This document shows positions 8,559 through 17,992 of a stretch of DNA of 64,000 bases, piece after piece. The stretch lies in contig LR733345.1 in NCBI GenBank assembly GCA_902506225.1, positions 2,560,929 through 2,624,928 on the forward strand, written 5' to 3'. The number at the start of each line of letters is the position of its first letter. The first letter of the stretch is position 1. Below the pieces are notes generated by a model that did not search any database, had not been told where the DNA came from, and saw nothing but the letters and a program-made list of their open reading frames with translations. The translations under genes were made by a program, and so were the position numbers. This stretch comes from Faucicola sp902506225 (GTDB lineage: Bacteria; Pseudomonadota; Gammaproteobacteria; Pseudomonadales; Moraxellaceae).

Positions 8559-10448
8559 ATGGCAATCACGTTGGCATTGGTCGGGGCACCAAACTGCGGT
8601 AAAACGGCTACCTTTAATGCCTTGACGGGGGCAAAAGCAAAAATTGCCAACTACTCTGGCGTCACAGTGGACAAAAAATTTGCCACGTGGTTGGGCAATC
8701 CAGCAGTCACTATCTTAGATTTACCCGGTACTTATAGTTTGCGCACTACCAGCCCTGATGAGCAAGTCACCCGTGAGGTATTGCTCGGTCAACAGGCAGG
8801 TGAAAAACCGCTTGATGGCATTATCGCGGTCGCTGATGCGACGAATTTGCGTCTAAGCTTGCGGATGCTACTGGAGCTCAAACAACTGGGCTTGCCCATG
8901 ATGGTCGCGCTCAATTTATCCGATGTCGCGGCTTCACGCGGGGTAGTGATTGATGAAGATGCACTAGCCGAAGTCTTGGGTATGCCCGTGGTCAAAACCA
9001 TCGCCATCAAACGTGACGGCACTGCAAAACTCCACCAACTACTCGGTGAGTTTGTGGCGCAGCAAGCCAACCAATCCGCTACCGCGCTGCGTAACGCGCA
9101 ATATTTTACCCAAGTCGCTGACTCCATTGATAACTTAGATGCCACTGTCTTATACCATGAAGCTGACACGATTATCGCCCATGCGGTACGCGAAAAAGGC
9201 GCCCTACCCAATTGGCATGAGCGTTTAGACAGTCTGTTATTGCACCCATTTTGGGGCATGGTGATTTTGCTGATTGTGCTGTTTGTGATGTTCCAAGCGG
9301 TGTATTCATGGGCTGCCCCGTTGATGGATGGCTTAGATAGCCTAGTCAATACGCTAGGGACTTGGATTACCGCTCAGCTAGGTTCTGGATTGTTACAAAG
9401 TCTATTGGTCGATGGCGTGCTTGCGGGTGTCGGCGGGGTGATTGTTTTTTTGCCGCAGATTACGATTCTGTTTTTGTTTATTTTGGTGTTAGAAGATTCG
9501 GGTTATTTGCCACGCGCCGCTTTTTTGCTGGATAATTTATTGGCAAAGACAGGTTTGTCAGGTCGGGCGTTTATCCCGCTGCTTTCAAGTTTTGCCTGTG
9601 CTGTCCCTTCGGTCATGGCAACTCGCACCATTCCCAATGCCCGCGAGCGCCTTGTCACCATGGCACTGGCACCGATGTTGACCTGTTCAGCACGCTTGCC
9701 GATTTATGCATTAATCATCGCTGCCGTGATTCCCGATACCAAAGTATTGGGACTGTTTAATCTGCAAGGTCTGACTTTGTTTGCGCTCTATCTGGCTGGG
9801 ATTGTGTCGGCGGCTTTGGTCGCCTTGGGGCTTAAATGGATAGCTAAAGTACAAGGGCGCACGAGCTTGACGGCGCTGATGATGGAGTTACCGACTTATC
9901 GCTTGCCCAATGTGCGCCATATTGCGATTAGCCTTTGGGATAAAGTTAAAGCGTTCTTGACACGCGCAGGCACGATTATTTTTTCGTTGTCCGTATTGCT
10001 ATGGGTATTGGTGACTTTCCCAAAACCACCTGCCAACGCCACAGGTCCTGCTATTGATTATAGTATTGCCGGTCATCTTGGGCATTGGATTCATCCGCTT
10101 TTCGCGCCGATTGGGTTTGATTGGCAAACCTGTATCGCCATGATTCCTGGCATTGCTGCCCGTGAAGTGGTGGTCGCTGCGATGGGTACTGTGTATGCGG
10201 TGAGTGGTGATGAAGCGGCGGTGAGTGAAGGCTTAATCCCGATTATCCGCAATCATTGGGGACTACCAACGGCGTTTGCGTTTTTGGCGTGGTATATCTA
10301 TGCACCCATGTGTATGGCAACGATTGCCACCATCAAACGAGAGAGCAATTCGGGAAAATATACGGCGATGATTGTGGCGTTTTTATTTGTGTTGGCCTAT
10401 ATCGCAGCTTTTATTACTTATCGTGTGACAGATATACTCGTTAATTAA
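8559..10448 (+). CDS. feoB: Ferrous iron transport protein FeoB
   Basis: The 629-aa inner-membrane Fe(II) transporter with a cytosolic G-protein domain. The N-terminal domain has the P-loop GAPNCGKT (residues 9-16), the switch-II DLPGTYSL and NLSD as the G4-like motif. Membrane segments follow from about residue 225, with two Gate-type repeats containing conserved Cys (LSSFACAVPSVMATR and APMLTCSARLP). It is shorter than the E. coli protein (about 770 aa) and seems to have a reduced spacer domain. A Cys-rich accessory gene follows. Confidence 0.95.
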   Translation: MAITLALVGAPNCGKTATFNALTGAKAKIANYSGVTVDKKFATWLGNPAVTILDLPGTYSLRTTSPDEQVTREVLLGQQAGEKPLDGIIAVADATNLRLSLRMLLELKQLGLPMMVALNLSDVAASRGVVIDEDALAEVLGMPVVKTIAIKRDGTAKLHQLLGEFVAQQANQSATALRNAQYFTQVADSIDNLDATVLYHEADTIIAHAVREKGALPNWHERLDSLLLHPFWGMVILLIVLFVMFQAVYSWAAPLMDGLDSLVNTLGTWITAQLGSGLLQSLLVDGVLAGVGGVIVFLPQITILFLFILVLEDSGYLPRAAFLLDNLLAKTGLSGRAFIPLLSSFACAVPSVMATRTIPNARERLVTMALAPMLTCSARLPIYALIIAAVIPDTKVLGLFNLQGLTLFALYLAGIVSAALVALGLKWIAKVQGRTSLTALMMELPTYRLPNVRHIAISLWDKVKAFLTRAGTIIFSLSVLLWVLVTFPKPPANATGPAIDYSIAGHLGHWIHPLFAPIGFDWQTCIAMIPGIAAREVVVAAMGTVYAVSGDEAAVSEGLIPIIRNHWGLPTAFAFLAWYIYAPMCMATIATIKRESNSGKYTAMIVAFLFVLAYIAAFITYRVTDILVN

Positions 10449-10467
10449 TTGATTGGAAGGAGTCATT

Positions 10468-10602
10468 ATGAACGCGCAAATGCAGACTTTTATTGTGATG
10501 TTGATGGTATTGATAGCGCTAATATATGTGGCAATCAAAGCCAAAAAGCGCTTAACTAGCAAAAATAATAGTTGTGGCGGCTGCGGTAAATGCGGTCATT
10601 GA
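10468..10602 (+). CDS. FeoB-associated Cys-rich membrane protein
   Basis: A 44-aa protein with a clear ribosome site (ggaagg) 20 bp after feoB. It has one N-terminal transmembrane helix (about residues 7-25), a basic stretch KAKKRL and the Cys-rich tail CGGCGKCGH. This is the layout of the small FeoB-associated proteins that sit where feoC lies in other operons; an iron-handling or stabilising role is inferred. A terminator follows at 10643. Confidence 0.85.
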   Translation: MNAQMQTFIVMLMVLIALIYVAIKAKKRLTSKNNSCGGCGKCGH

Positions 10603-10642
10603 GTGAAGATTACAATCTTGGTGTTTAGAACTTAGATATTTA

Positions 10643-10669
10643 GGGCGTATGCGCCACGCCCGTCTTTTT
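10643..10669 (+). terminator. Terminator of the feo operon
   Basis: GGGCGT and ACGCCC pair around a 7-nt loop and are followed by gtcttttt. The hairpin lies 40 bp after the Cys-rich gene and before the convergent Nudix gene. Confidence 0.6.
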
Positions 10670-10719
10670 AGCTAACAGTTTGCAATTTGCCGTTTAAAAT
10701 TTACTGTTTAAATGGACAC

Positions 10720-11280
10720 TTAATCGCCCAAATGCACGTATTTAGCAATCACTTGCTGATGGATGGGAAAATTACCCAGCGTTGCCCCTGCTTTACGGTC
10801 AGCAAAATAATGTTGCAGCGTTTCAATGACATTTTGGAACGCCAAGTCTTGCCAAGGGATATCTTCTTCGGCAAACAACGCACATTCTAGGCTCTCGATG
10901 CCCACGCCAAATTTGCCATCTTTGAGCGAGCCGATAAATATCATATGAATCTGTCCGATATCTGGTATGTCGTATAGACAATATAGCTCTAATCCACTGC
11001 CGATGGCTTCGGCTTCTTCAAAGCACTCACGATTGCCGCCATCTTTCATCGTCTCGCCAAGCTCCATAAAGCCTGCAGGCAGCGTCCAATAACCGTGCCG
11101 CGGTTCAATCGCGCGGCGACAGAGCAAAACTTTATCTTCATGGATAAGTAAACAGCCGTTGATGACTTTGGGATTTTCGTAATGGATGTAGCCACAAGAC
11201 GGGCACACAATGCGCGGCAGACTGTCCATCGGCGGGATTTTGGTTTCGGCTAGATGACCGCATTGCAGGCAGTAAGGCAT
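10720..11280 (-). CDS. Nudix hydrolase with N-terminal zinc ribbon
   Basis: A 186-aa protein. An N-terminal zinc ribbon (CLQCG at residue 4, CPSCG at about 26) precedes a Nudix fold with the box G-x5-E-x7-RE-x2-EE (GFMELGETMKDGGNRECFEE, about 91-110). The box ends in AEAIG instead of the usual xGU, a small deviation. Relatives hydrolyse ADP-ribose, NADH or similar nucleoside diphosphates linked to X; the substrate cannot be told here. It converges on the feo operon. Confidence 0.82.
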   Translation of the reverse strand: MPYCLQCGHLAETKIPPMDSLPRIVCPSCGYIHYENPKVINGCLLIHEDKVLLCRRAIEPRHGYWTLPAGFMELGETMKDGGNRECFEEAEAIGSGLELYCLYDIPDIGQIHMIFIGSLKDGKFGVGIESLECALFAEEDIPWQDLAFQNVIETLQHYFADRKAGATLGNFPIHQQVIAKYVHLGD

Positions 11281-11385
11281 GGTATTTTCCTATTATTTTT
11301 ATGTTTTGTGAGGTGAAAGTCGTTTTAAGTATGGTAGCATTGATTGCAGGTTTTTACATGATAAAAATGATTTGAGCAGCCGATT

Positions 11386-11535
11386 ATGAGAAAGTTTAGC
11401 TTAGTGTTTAGCTGGGTATTAAGTTTAGCATTATTAGCAGGTTGTAGCGCGCTGCATACCCAGCCTAGTATGCAAAAACCTGTCTCAGCTATGCCAGCTT
11501 TACCGCTTGATAGTGATATCGACAATAAACAATGA
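11386..11535 (+). CDS. Small lipoprotein
   Basis: A 49-aa protein: basic MRK start, hydrophobic core, lipobox LLAGC with the acylated Cys at residue 20, then a short Pro/Ser/Gln-rich tail. This is a typical lipoprotein signal followed by a very short mature part, as in LptM/YifL-like proteins, though no specific family motif is visible. It lies 80 bp before the CoA-pyrophosphatase gene on the same strand. Confidence 0.7.
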   Translation: MRKFSLVFSWVLSLALLAGCSALHTQPSMQKPVSAMPALPLDSDIDNKQ

Positions 11536-11615
11536 GTTCTAGATAAATTCGGTCAACTCAAAGCGCCGTATAAACATTGCGAAATTGCCCATTAAATTTT
11601 GATGAATTAAAAAAT

Positions 11616-12215
11616 ATGTCGACAACTAGATTTCAAAGTCCTTTACTGAACCAACTGGCAGAGCGAATCGCAAAACTGCCATTCGACCCCACGCCGCAGC
11701 CGTATTCGGTACTCATCGCCATTACCAATGAAGCTGAGCCAAAAATTTTGTACTCGTTGCGCGCTTCGGATATGCGAGAACATGCCGGCGAAGTATCATT
11801 TGCAGGTGGCAGACGCGAAGACACAGACGATAGCAACCAAGCTACTGCGTTACGAGAAACGCATGAGGAAACGGGTATTCATCCCAGTCAAGTGACTGTG
11901 TTGGGCGAATTACCCCTACAATTTGCCAAAAGCGGTAGACCTGTCAAGCCGATTGTGGGGGTAATACCACCCAGCGTTAACCTTGTGCCCGAGATGTGCG
12001 AAATTGCAAGGCTATTTTGGGCAGATTTAGCCACGCTCATTCACCAGCCAACCATCGATTATGCGTATGATTTGGGTCGCCAAGTGATGGTATCACCGAG
12101 CTTTATCATTGATGGCGAGACCGTGTGGGGCTTGACTGGACGCATCACCGCAAGCCTACTGGAAATGGGATTTGACCGCCAGATTGATTGGTATTTTAAT
12201 GTTCACGATAAATAG
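11616..12215 (+). CDS. CoA pyrophosphatase-type Nudix hydrolase
   Basis: A 199-aa protein from the ATG at 11616; an upstream TTG at 11577 is less likely. The combination HAGEVSFAGGRRED followed by ALRETHEETGI is the UPF0035 plus Nudix box pattern of NudL/YeaB-type enzymes, which split coenzyme A into phosphopantetheine and adenosine 3',5'-bisphosphate. It converges with dacB, leaving only 19 bp between their ends. Confidence 0.85.
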   Translation: MSTTRFQSPLLNQLAERIAKLPFDPTPQPYSVLIAITNEAEPKILYSLRASDMREHAGEVSFAGGRREDTDDSNQATALRETHEETGIHPSQVTVLGELPLQFAKSGRPVKPIVGVIPPSVNLVPEMCEIARLFWADLATLIHQPTIDYAYDLGRQVMVSPSFIIDGETVWGLTGRITASLLEMGFDRQIDWYFNVHDK

Positions 12216-12234
12216 CCAATCAACCAGAAACTAA

Positions 12235-14049
12235 TTACTGCAGCGCTGTCCACGCTAGCATTTCATCCAGCACGGCTTTGGCATTGCTATTATTTTTGAC
12301 ATTGTCGGCATTAATCATCCCAACCACTGCATACCATTTTCCTGATTTGCCTTGAACATAGCCTGCCATGCTGGTGACATTATCGAGCGTGCCTGTTTTG
12401 ATCCAAGCATGTCCAATGGCAGGGTTATTTGGTTGGCGCAGTTTGAGCGCTTTGATAGTACCCGACTCGCCTGCTACGCCCAACGAATCACGATATACGG
12501 TAAAATTGGGTGAATGATAAGCGAGAGTTAGCAGCGCTAACATACTATTGGGCGCCAAGCGGCAATCACGGCATAAACCTGAGGCTCTAGTCATCACAGG
12601 GGGCTGTGCTTGCGGCAGCTTTTGTTGCCACCACTGGTGGATGTAGGCAAAGGTTTTTGGATAAGTGCTGATACGCTGCTTGTCGGCATACAGTGGTAGC
12701 GACAAGGCGATTTGTTCCGTCATCACATTGTTGGAGTGCTGATTGATGTCTTTGATTTGTTCGTGCAATGGATTGGAGGCGACATAGCCAACCAATTTTG
12801 GGGTCAAGGGTTTGCCAAAGTATTTTAGGTATAAGCGAATATACCAAGGTAGCGCTTGCGGTATCGCCTTGGCTTGCTGCATATAGGGCACTGCAGGGTT
12901 GGCAAATTCAATATTCCCTGTAAAGTTTGGCAAGATTTTTTGCCAGTCGGCGATAATTTGTTGTTTGACCAGTACATCCCCATCAGGAAACGTCAGATAG
13001 CGCTTTTGCTCACCACAGAAGGCGGACGCGGTTTGGTGAAAGCTCAATCCTGTGGACGTCAATGTCCCAATCCAATCGTCTTGGTTGCTATTACAAGGCG
13101 CTTGACTGGCTTGCAGTGTTGTAGGCATAGTGAAGTTTGCCAGTGCAGGCTTTAGGATGACCTGATACGCCGCTACGTCTTTGGGATTAATCGAGGGTTT
13201 GCTTTGTATTTGCTCAAGATTTGCCGCTTCGTTATAAAGGTCAGATGTATTTGAAGTAGTAGCACTGCTACCACTAGCGGATGCCTTAGCAGGTTTGATA
13301 GCTGCTATTGCGTTAGGTTTTGCTATTGGCACTAAATCCACTTCCACCGTACCAAAATTGGTCAACAAAGCATTGGGCTGGGCATTATAAGGGCGTAACC
13401 CTTTACCATCAAACGCGTTAACATCAAAATCCACTCCGTCAAACTGCTGATTGTCGATGATTAAATTGCCTTGCACCTGCTTAATACCCTGCGCTTTGAT
13501 CATGGCAAGCAGTTGGTACAAGCGCTCGTTTTCCAGTTTTGGGTCGCCACTGCCTTGCACAATCACATCACCATAAAGTGTGCCTTTCCAGACAAACCCA
13601 TGCTGATATAATTTGGTTTGCCAAACAAAGTCTTTGCCCAAACTATCGAGCGCCACATAAGTGGGAATCAGTTTTTGCGTAGATGCAGGGGTACGTGGCA
13701 CATCAGCGTTATAACTAAACAAAGGTGTTTGGGGCGTGGTCGACGCTGCATTTTGCGGATTGTCCGTTAACGGCTGTACTACCATACTCATGCTATCGGT
13801 CGGAATATTGGCTTGGGCAAGTTTGGCCTGAATCGCTTCAGGTAGCTTGTTGACTGGATCGCGCTGCCCCATAACTGCATGGCTTTGCTTGGTCACTGAA
13901 TCAGTGAGTATTGGCGGCTGGACTTGTGTGGTATCTGACGTATGACCCACCAAGGACAGACCAGCCATCCCTAGCAACAAACCTGTTTTTAAAGACAATA
14001 ATTGAGTGGCGCGGGTTTGCAGACCCAAGGATTGGCGCGAATTTTTCAT
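12235..14049 (-). CDS. dacB: D-alanyl-D-alanine carboxypeptidase/endopeptidase PBP4 (peptidase S13)
   Basis: A 604-aa periplasmic class C penicillin-binding protein that trims or cuts peptidoglycan cross-links. It has an N-terminal signal-like hydrophobic segment (about residues 17-35). Catalytic motifs are S-T-Q-K at 123-126 (nucleophile Ser and general-base Lys), S-N-N in HSNNVMTEQ, and K-T-G in IKTGTLDN. The long region between the first two motifs is the domain II/III insertion characteristic of PBP4. A low-complexity Ala/Ser/Thr stretch lies near residue 255. Confidence 0.93.
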   Translation of the reverse strand: MKNSRQSLGLQTRATQLLSLKTGLLLGMAGLSLVGHTSDTTQVQPPILTDSVTKQSHAVMGQRDPVNKLPEAIQAKLAQANIPTDSMSMVVQPLTDNPQNAASTTPQTPLFSYNADVPRTPASTQKLIPTYVALDSLGKDFVWQTKLYQHGFVWKGTLYGDVIVQGSGDPKLENERLYQLLAMIKAQGIKQVQGNLIIDNQQFDGVDFDVNAFDGKGLRPYNAQPNALLTNFGTVEVDLVPIAKPNAIAAIKPAKASASGSSATTSNTSDLYNEAANLEQIQSKPSINPKDVAAYQVILKPALANFTMPTTLQASQAPCNSNQDDWIGTLTSTGLSFHQTASAFCGEQKRYLTFPDGDVLVKQQIIADWQKILPNFTGNIEFANPAVPYMQQAKAIPQALPWYIRLYLKYFGKPLTPKLVGYVASNPLHEQIKDINQHSNNVMTEQIALSLPLYADKQRISTYPKTFAYIHQWWQQKLPQAQPPVMTRASGLCRDCRLAPNSMLALLTLAYHSPNFTVYRDSLGVAGESGTIKALKLRQPNNPAIGHAWIKTGTLDNVTSMAGYVQGKSGKWYAVVGMINADNVKNNSNAKAVLDEMLAWTALQ

Positions 14050-14388
14050 AACAACAGCAACAATGTGACGAATCTATACTAGGTATCGAATCTTATTAGG
14101 CAAAAATAAACTAGGCAAAAATAAGCTGCCACCTTATCGCTTTTTGCCATAAAAATCCACTGGATTTCATAGCAAATCGGCTAAAATTAAGGCATTTAGA
14201 CAAACTGCCGTAGCCTTCTGTTGCAATTCTCTACATTTCGTTTTTCAGATATTTGCTAAACTGTCGCCTAATTGCCACATTTCAGTCACTGCTATTGCCG
14301 TTTTGGGTTTCAATCGAGAACGCTAATCCCAATTGTTTTGGGTGAAAAATTATTTAGATTAAAAAATTATTTAGGTTAAAAAAACTCT
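14050..14388. other. Divergent intergenic region between dacB and a lipoprotein gene
   Basis: This 339-bp gap holds the promoters of two divergent genes. It contains a short direct repeat (taggcaaaaataa, around 14097 and 14112). Just before the lipoprotein ATG is an AT-rich tandem array of an about 17-bp unit, aaaaattatttagattA-like (14345-14382), which may act as an A/T-rich promoter element. No RNA gene or clear operator was seen. Confidence 0.4.
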
Positions 14389-15147
14389 ATGTTAAACAAA
14401 TCTATCGCCACCTCTGCCATGACTATAGGCGCTATGAGTGTCGTGCTAGCGTTATCTGCATGCTCAAAAAAAGATGACAAAGCCACAACCACCACCGCTT
14501 CTGCAACGACGAACACCACCACGTCAACCTCTACGACTACTGCACCTGTGGCGGCTTCCCAAGCCATCTCTAGCGCACCTGCTAGTGCTGCCGTTACCAC
14601 CACCGCTTCGTCAACCACGACAACTGTCACCACGCCAGCGACTGCAGAAAAAGCCGCTAACGTTAGCAGCGCCCCTACAGTTGCCGCCAATAATGCTGCA
14701 GCTGCCACACCCAATCTTGCCCTAAAAGCGGATTTGACTCAGCTATTTAAAACCTTAAACGAGCTTGACCGCAATACCCAAGCCAAACAAGCAGAAATGG
14801 CAAAAAAAATGCAAAACGCCAAAACGCCTGCTGACCAACAAGCTTTCTTTAAAGAAGTGGTGGCACAGTTAGACTTGCAAAAAGCCACGCTTAACAAATT
14901 AAAATTTAATGACCCCCGTGTCGCACAAACCCGCGATAAAATGGTTGAAAGTATCACCAATAGCCGTGCCGGTACGGCGGCTTTAATCAAAAAACCAACG
15001 GCAACCCCAGAGACCAATCCAGAAATTGCTAAGTCAATGGAAAAAGCGCAAAAATCCGCTGAAGAAGCCCGTACCATGTTGATGCAATTAACCCAAGAAG
15101 CAGGCATCAAGCCAAAAGGCGCAGACGCCGCTCCCAGTAAAAAATAA
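14389..15147 (+). CDS. Lipoprotein with Thr/Ala-rich linker and helical C-terminal domain
   Basis: A 252-aa protein. The signal peptide ends in the lipobox LSAC (Cys at about 25). Residues 30-105 are a low-complexity Thr/Ser/Ala linker. The C-terminal 145 residues (from about ALKADLTQLFKTLNEL) are charged and probably form long helices or a coiled coil. No enzymatic motif is visible; a structural or envelope role is a guess. A strong terminator follows. Confidence 0.7.
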   Translation: MLNKSIATSAMTIGAMSVVLALSACSKKDDKATTTTASATTNTTTSTSTTTAPVAASQAISSAPASAAVTTTASSTTTTVTTPATAEKAANVSSAPTVAANNAAAATPNLALKADLTQLFKTLNELDRNTQAKQAEMAKKMQNAKTPADQQAFFKEVVAQLDLQKATLNKLKFNDPRVAQTRDKMVESITNSRAGTAALIKKPTATPETNPEIAKSMEKAQKSAEEARTMLMQLTQEAGIKPKGADAAPSKK

Positions 15148-15161
15148 AGTCATCTTTAAAT

Positions 15162-15190
15162 AAAAAACTCTCATAATGAGAGTTTTTTTA
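15162..15190 (+). terminator. Intrinsic terminator after the lipoprotein gene
   Basis: AAAAAACTCTCAT and its complement ATGAGAGTTTTTT-type arm form a stable A/T-flanked hairpin with a very small loop. It lies between convergent genes and can work in both directions. Confidence 0.8.
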
Positions 15191-15222
15191 TGTCGGTTAG
15201 CTTTTATGACTTCGTAAGCCTG

Positions 15223-15870
15223 CTATGACTTCATCAGGTGGGTAAATAACATGGCAGTCATGATGGCGTCATTGAGGGCATTATGGGCAGGTAATCGCGG
15301 GATTTGGTATTCTTCTAACAGTTGATTGAGGTGTGGTAACTGCCCAACTTGGCTGGGGTCATGTCGATGCTGATTTTGTTGATACAAGCGACTGACATCG
15401 ACAAGTTTATTAGCCAGTTCCACCCCTAAAAACGGTTTGGCAATGGCATTTAAAAACGCCATATCCATGTCCACACAGAACCCAATTATCGGACGGTTTT
15501 TAAGCATTGGCAATAATTGGGTGAGCATCTCGTCATACGATAAGCCATTGTCGACATCTATCGGTCTTAATCCGTGAATCACAATGGTGTCATCGGTGGG
15601 CATCACAGGCGGACGGCATACCAAGGACAGCGCGCTATCGGTATCAATCACAAACCCGTCACTTTCTTTGCGTACCTGTACTGCACCGACACTTAAAATA
15701 TAATCTTGTTTGGCATTAAGCCCCGTCATTTCTAGGTCTAGGCTCACCCACTCATTAGGGACTTTAGATGGCTGGGTATCAAACAGATAAGCGTACTCCG
15801 GCTTGCTGAGCCGCTGTTTTTGTCGCTCAAGTTTTTGACCGTCGAACAGATTTTTGATGCGATGAAACAT
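15223..15870 (-). CDS. DnaQ-like 3'-5' exonuclease
   Basis: A 215-aa DEDDh exonuclease domain. Motif I is D-x-E in SLDLEMTGLN (about residue 45), motif II lies around GFCVDMDMAF, and motif III is H-N-A-x-x-D in PAHNALNDA. It resembles DNA polymerase III epsilon but lacks its C-terminal polymerase-binding tail. Stand-alone forms are often encoded next to DUF294/CBS proteins, as here: the next minus-strand gene upstream starts a probable two-gene operon. Confidence 0.88.
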   Translation of the reverse strand: MFHRIKNLFDGQKLERQKQRLSKPEYAYLFDTQPSKVPNEWVSLDLEMTGLNAKQDYILSVGAVQVRKESDGFVIDTDSALSLVCRPPVMPTDDTIVIHGLRPIDVDNGLSYDEMLTQLLPMLKNRPIIGFCVDMDMAFLNAIAKPFLGVELANKLVDVSRLYQQNQHRHDPSQVGQLPHLNQLLEEYQIPRLPAHNALNDAIMTAMLFTHLMKS

Positions 15871-15901
15871 GGCTTTTCTCTAGGCAATTAACGCTATCTA
15901 T

Positions 15902-15956
15902 TTAGTTAAAAAATATCTTCAATTAAAAAATATCTACTTAGTTAAAAAATATCTAG
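15902..15956. repeat. AT-rich tandem repeat of an about 18-bp unit
   Basis: Three imperfect copies of (a/t)(g/a)ttaaaaaatatct lie in the 71-bp gap before the exonuclease gene and run into the last codons of the DUF294 gene. It is a short slippage-type repeat with no recognised function. Confidence 0.6.
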
Positions 15957-17834
15957 GCGATAATGATGGGCAATAAAGGTTTTAAAATCTTTGACCATCG
16001 CCAAACATTCTTTTAACAAATCTTTTTCCAGTGCTGATAAGTGATTGGGATTTACCGCTCGCGCTGTTCTATCCTGTGTGGTCAATGCCACATCCAATCG
16101 TTTTGCCATAAAAAAATCCAGTGCTTCTGCCAGATTTTGCGCCATGGTATCACCTAGTACCTGTCGCTGTGCCAGCTGTTGCAGTCGGCTTCTGGTGTTA
16201 GTCTCAGTGATTTGATATTCCAGTGATAAGGCTCGCACGCCATGGACAATCGGGAATATCCCCGCTTTTTTTAGGTCAATATCGGTTTCACTGGCACCGA
16301 CAAATTTCTGCCACCAACCACTGCTATCGCCAAATTGTAGAATCGGTTTGGCAAAACGGTTGATAAAGTTGCTAGTCGCCACATTTTTCGCGCTGACTTG
16401 CCAATGTTTTTGCAGCTGCTCAAAGAGCTTAATATCGCCGCAAACAAAATGCGCATCGACTAAGGTCGCAATCCACATCATATCTTCACTACTGCCACTC
16501 ACGTACCATGCCGTGATTTGTTTTTCAAAGGCGGTTGAAGTTTTTCGCCAACGCTCGTTGCTAAGCATAATCTTGCCATCACAATAGGGATAACCCATGT
16601 TTGCCAATGCCTCATTGAACTGCGCGGCATAGCTGGGCAGATTGTCATCTTTAAAACCATTGCGGATAATCAGCGCATTGTCTTGGTCAGTACGCAAGAT
16701 TTGTTCACCACGCCCTTCTGAGCCCATCACAAACAGACAGGTATTGTAGAAGGTGATAGCAGGCACAATCAGCTGCCATACCTTGGCGAACACTTGTAAA
16801 TTCAAGCTTTGCACCATACGGCTGATAACATGGATTTTGATGCCGCTGGCGTGCTGCTCACGGATAAATTTACCAATCAATTCCACCGCCACCGCAACAT
16901 CCTCTAAGCTCTGCGCTTGCTCAATACGAGCAACAATAAGATTGGAATGGTTGGTTAAAAAGCTCAGTAATTCGGTTTGTCCCAAAATCCCAATGATTTG
17001 ACCTTGACTGTCAATAATGGGTAAACGGTGGATACGAGTTTGTAGCATGGTCAGCAAGGCTTCACTCACATCTTGCGATTGATGCACGGTATGGATTTTA
17101 AAATTAGTAAAGTCCAGCACAGGCGTGGTGGCAAAATCAACTTTTTGTCCAATCGCTCGGCATACATCGGTTTGGGTAAAAATACCGATGCGCTCGACAT
17201 ACGCTGCGATGGTGGATTTTTCGACGCCTTGTGCGATGAGTTTGTCACGCTCCGCTTCGGTCATTCGCGCTTGCGACTTAACCAAAATATGCTTGATGTC
17301 AAATTGGTTCATCGCCATCGTGGCATCGTATAGCGTTGCCGTATCATCGACAAAATGTGGTGGTTTGATATGCTGCCCCAAATTGGCAATCGGTTGATAT
17401 AGCAGTTTTTGACTTTCACTTTGGGCAAGGCGGGCTTGGTGATGGTTGAGACGGGCAGCGACATCGGCAAACAAGGCTTTTTTTAAGGTGAGATTTTGCT
17501 CAGTGATTGCGCTTAGCACTTGGCCATTGATACGGTACATCAGACTTTGCTGTTGGGTAATAAAGTTGAACACGCCGTTTTGCCTGACCTTGGTATCAAA
17601 CCAATCGCCTGCATTTAAGGTAGAAATCAACGCATTGCCTTGTAATTGATGAACAAAGCCTTTAATGATAATAAAAAAATCCCCTTGCCATCCTGCAGGT
17701 ATGGGCTGCAAGTTGTCTAAATAGACGATTTTACTGTGCTGCTGCAGATAGGTTCGCTGCTGAGCGCTTAGTGTATCAAACGGGGGCTGGTGTAGATGTT
17801 GTATGTCCAAAGTCTGTATCGTTGAGCCACTCAT
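15942..17834 (-). CDS. DUF294 nucleotidyltransferase with cyclic-nucleotide-like and CBS domains
   Basis: A 630-aa protein in the order: cNMP-binding-like domain (about residues 20-130), a CBS pair (about 165-300), a GlnD-type nucleotidyltransferase core with GSEGRGEQILRTDQDNAL (about 372-390) that supplies the catalytic acids, and a helical DUF294 C-terminal domain. Such proteins are thought to sense adenine nucleotides and modify a partner, often linked to acetate or solute metabolism; the target is unknown. It is probably co-transcribed with the DnaQ-like exonuclease downstream. Confidence 0.85.
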   Translation of the reverse strand: MSGSTIQTLDIQHLHQPPFDTLSAQQRTYLQQHSKIVYLDNLQPIPAGWQGDFFIIIKGFVHQLQGNALISTLNAGDWFDTKVRQNGVFNFITQQQSLMYRINGQVLSAITEQNLTLKKALFADVAARLNHHQARLAQSESQKLLYQPIANLGQHIKPPHFVDDTATLYDATMAMNQFDIKHILVKSQARMTEAERDKLIAQGVEKSTIAAYVERIGIFTQTDVCRAIGQKVDFATTPVLDFTNFKIHTVHQSQDVSEALLTMLQTRIHRLPIIDSQGQIIGILGQTELLSFLTNHSNLIVARIEQAQSLEDVAVAVELIGKFIREQHASGIKIHVISRMVQSLNLQVFAKVWQLIVPAITFYNTCLFVMGSEGRGEQILRTDQDNALIIRNGFKDDNLPSYAAQFNEALANMGYPYCDGKIMLSNERWRKTSTAFEKQITAWYVSGSSEDMMWIATLVDAHFVCGDIKLFEQLQKHWQVSAKNVATSNFINRFAKPILQFGDSSGWWQKFVGASETDIDLKKAGIFPIVHGVRALSLEYQITETNTRSRLQQLAQRQVLGDTMAQNLAEALDFFMAKRLDVALTTQDRTARAVNPNHLSALEKDLLKECLAMVKDFKTFIAHHYRLDIF

Positions 17835-17992
17835 ATCACCATCCTTGTATTGCGGCTAAAAATAAATCTCATGTCCTATGAGTCTTGTTAGATTATAATC
17901 AAAGTTGTCTAAGGCAACAATCGTGTTTCAACAAATATCGATGGATCGTGGTGGTATGTAATTTACACCCGTCAAACATATCAGTATAGGTA

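Noticed and set aside
14376..14725. Long frames in both directions across the Thr/Ala-rich part of the lipoprotein gene
   Set aside because: The repetitive gcc/acc codons leave other frames open. Only the frame with lipobox and downstream helical domain is coding.
15902..15956. AT-rich tandem repeat as a replication iteron array
   Set aside because: Only three imperfect units, no neighbouring replication gene, and it overlaps the end of a chromosomal metabolic gene.
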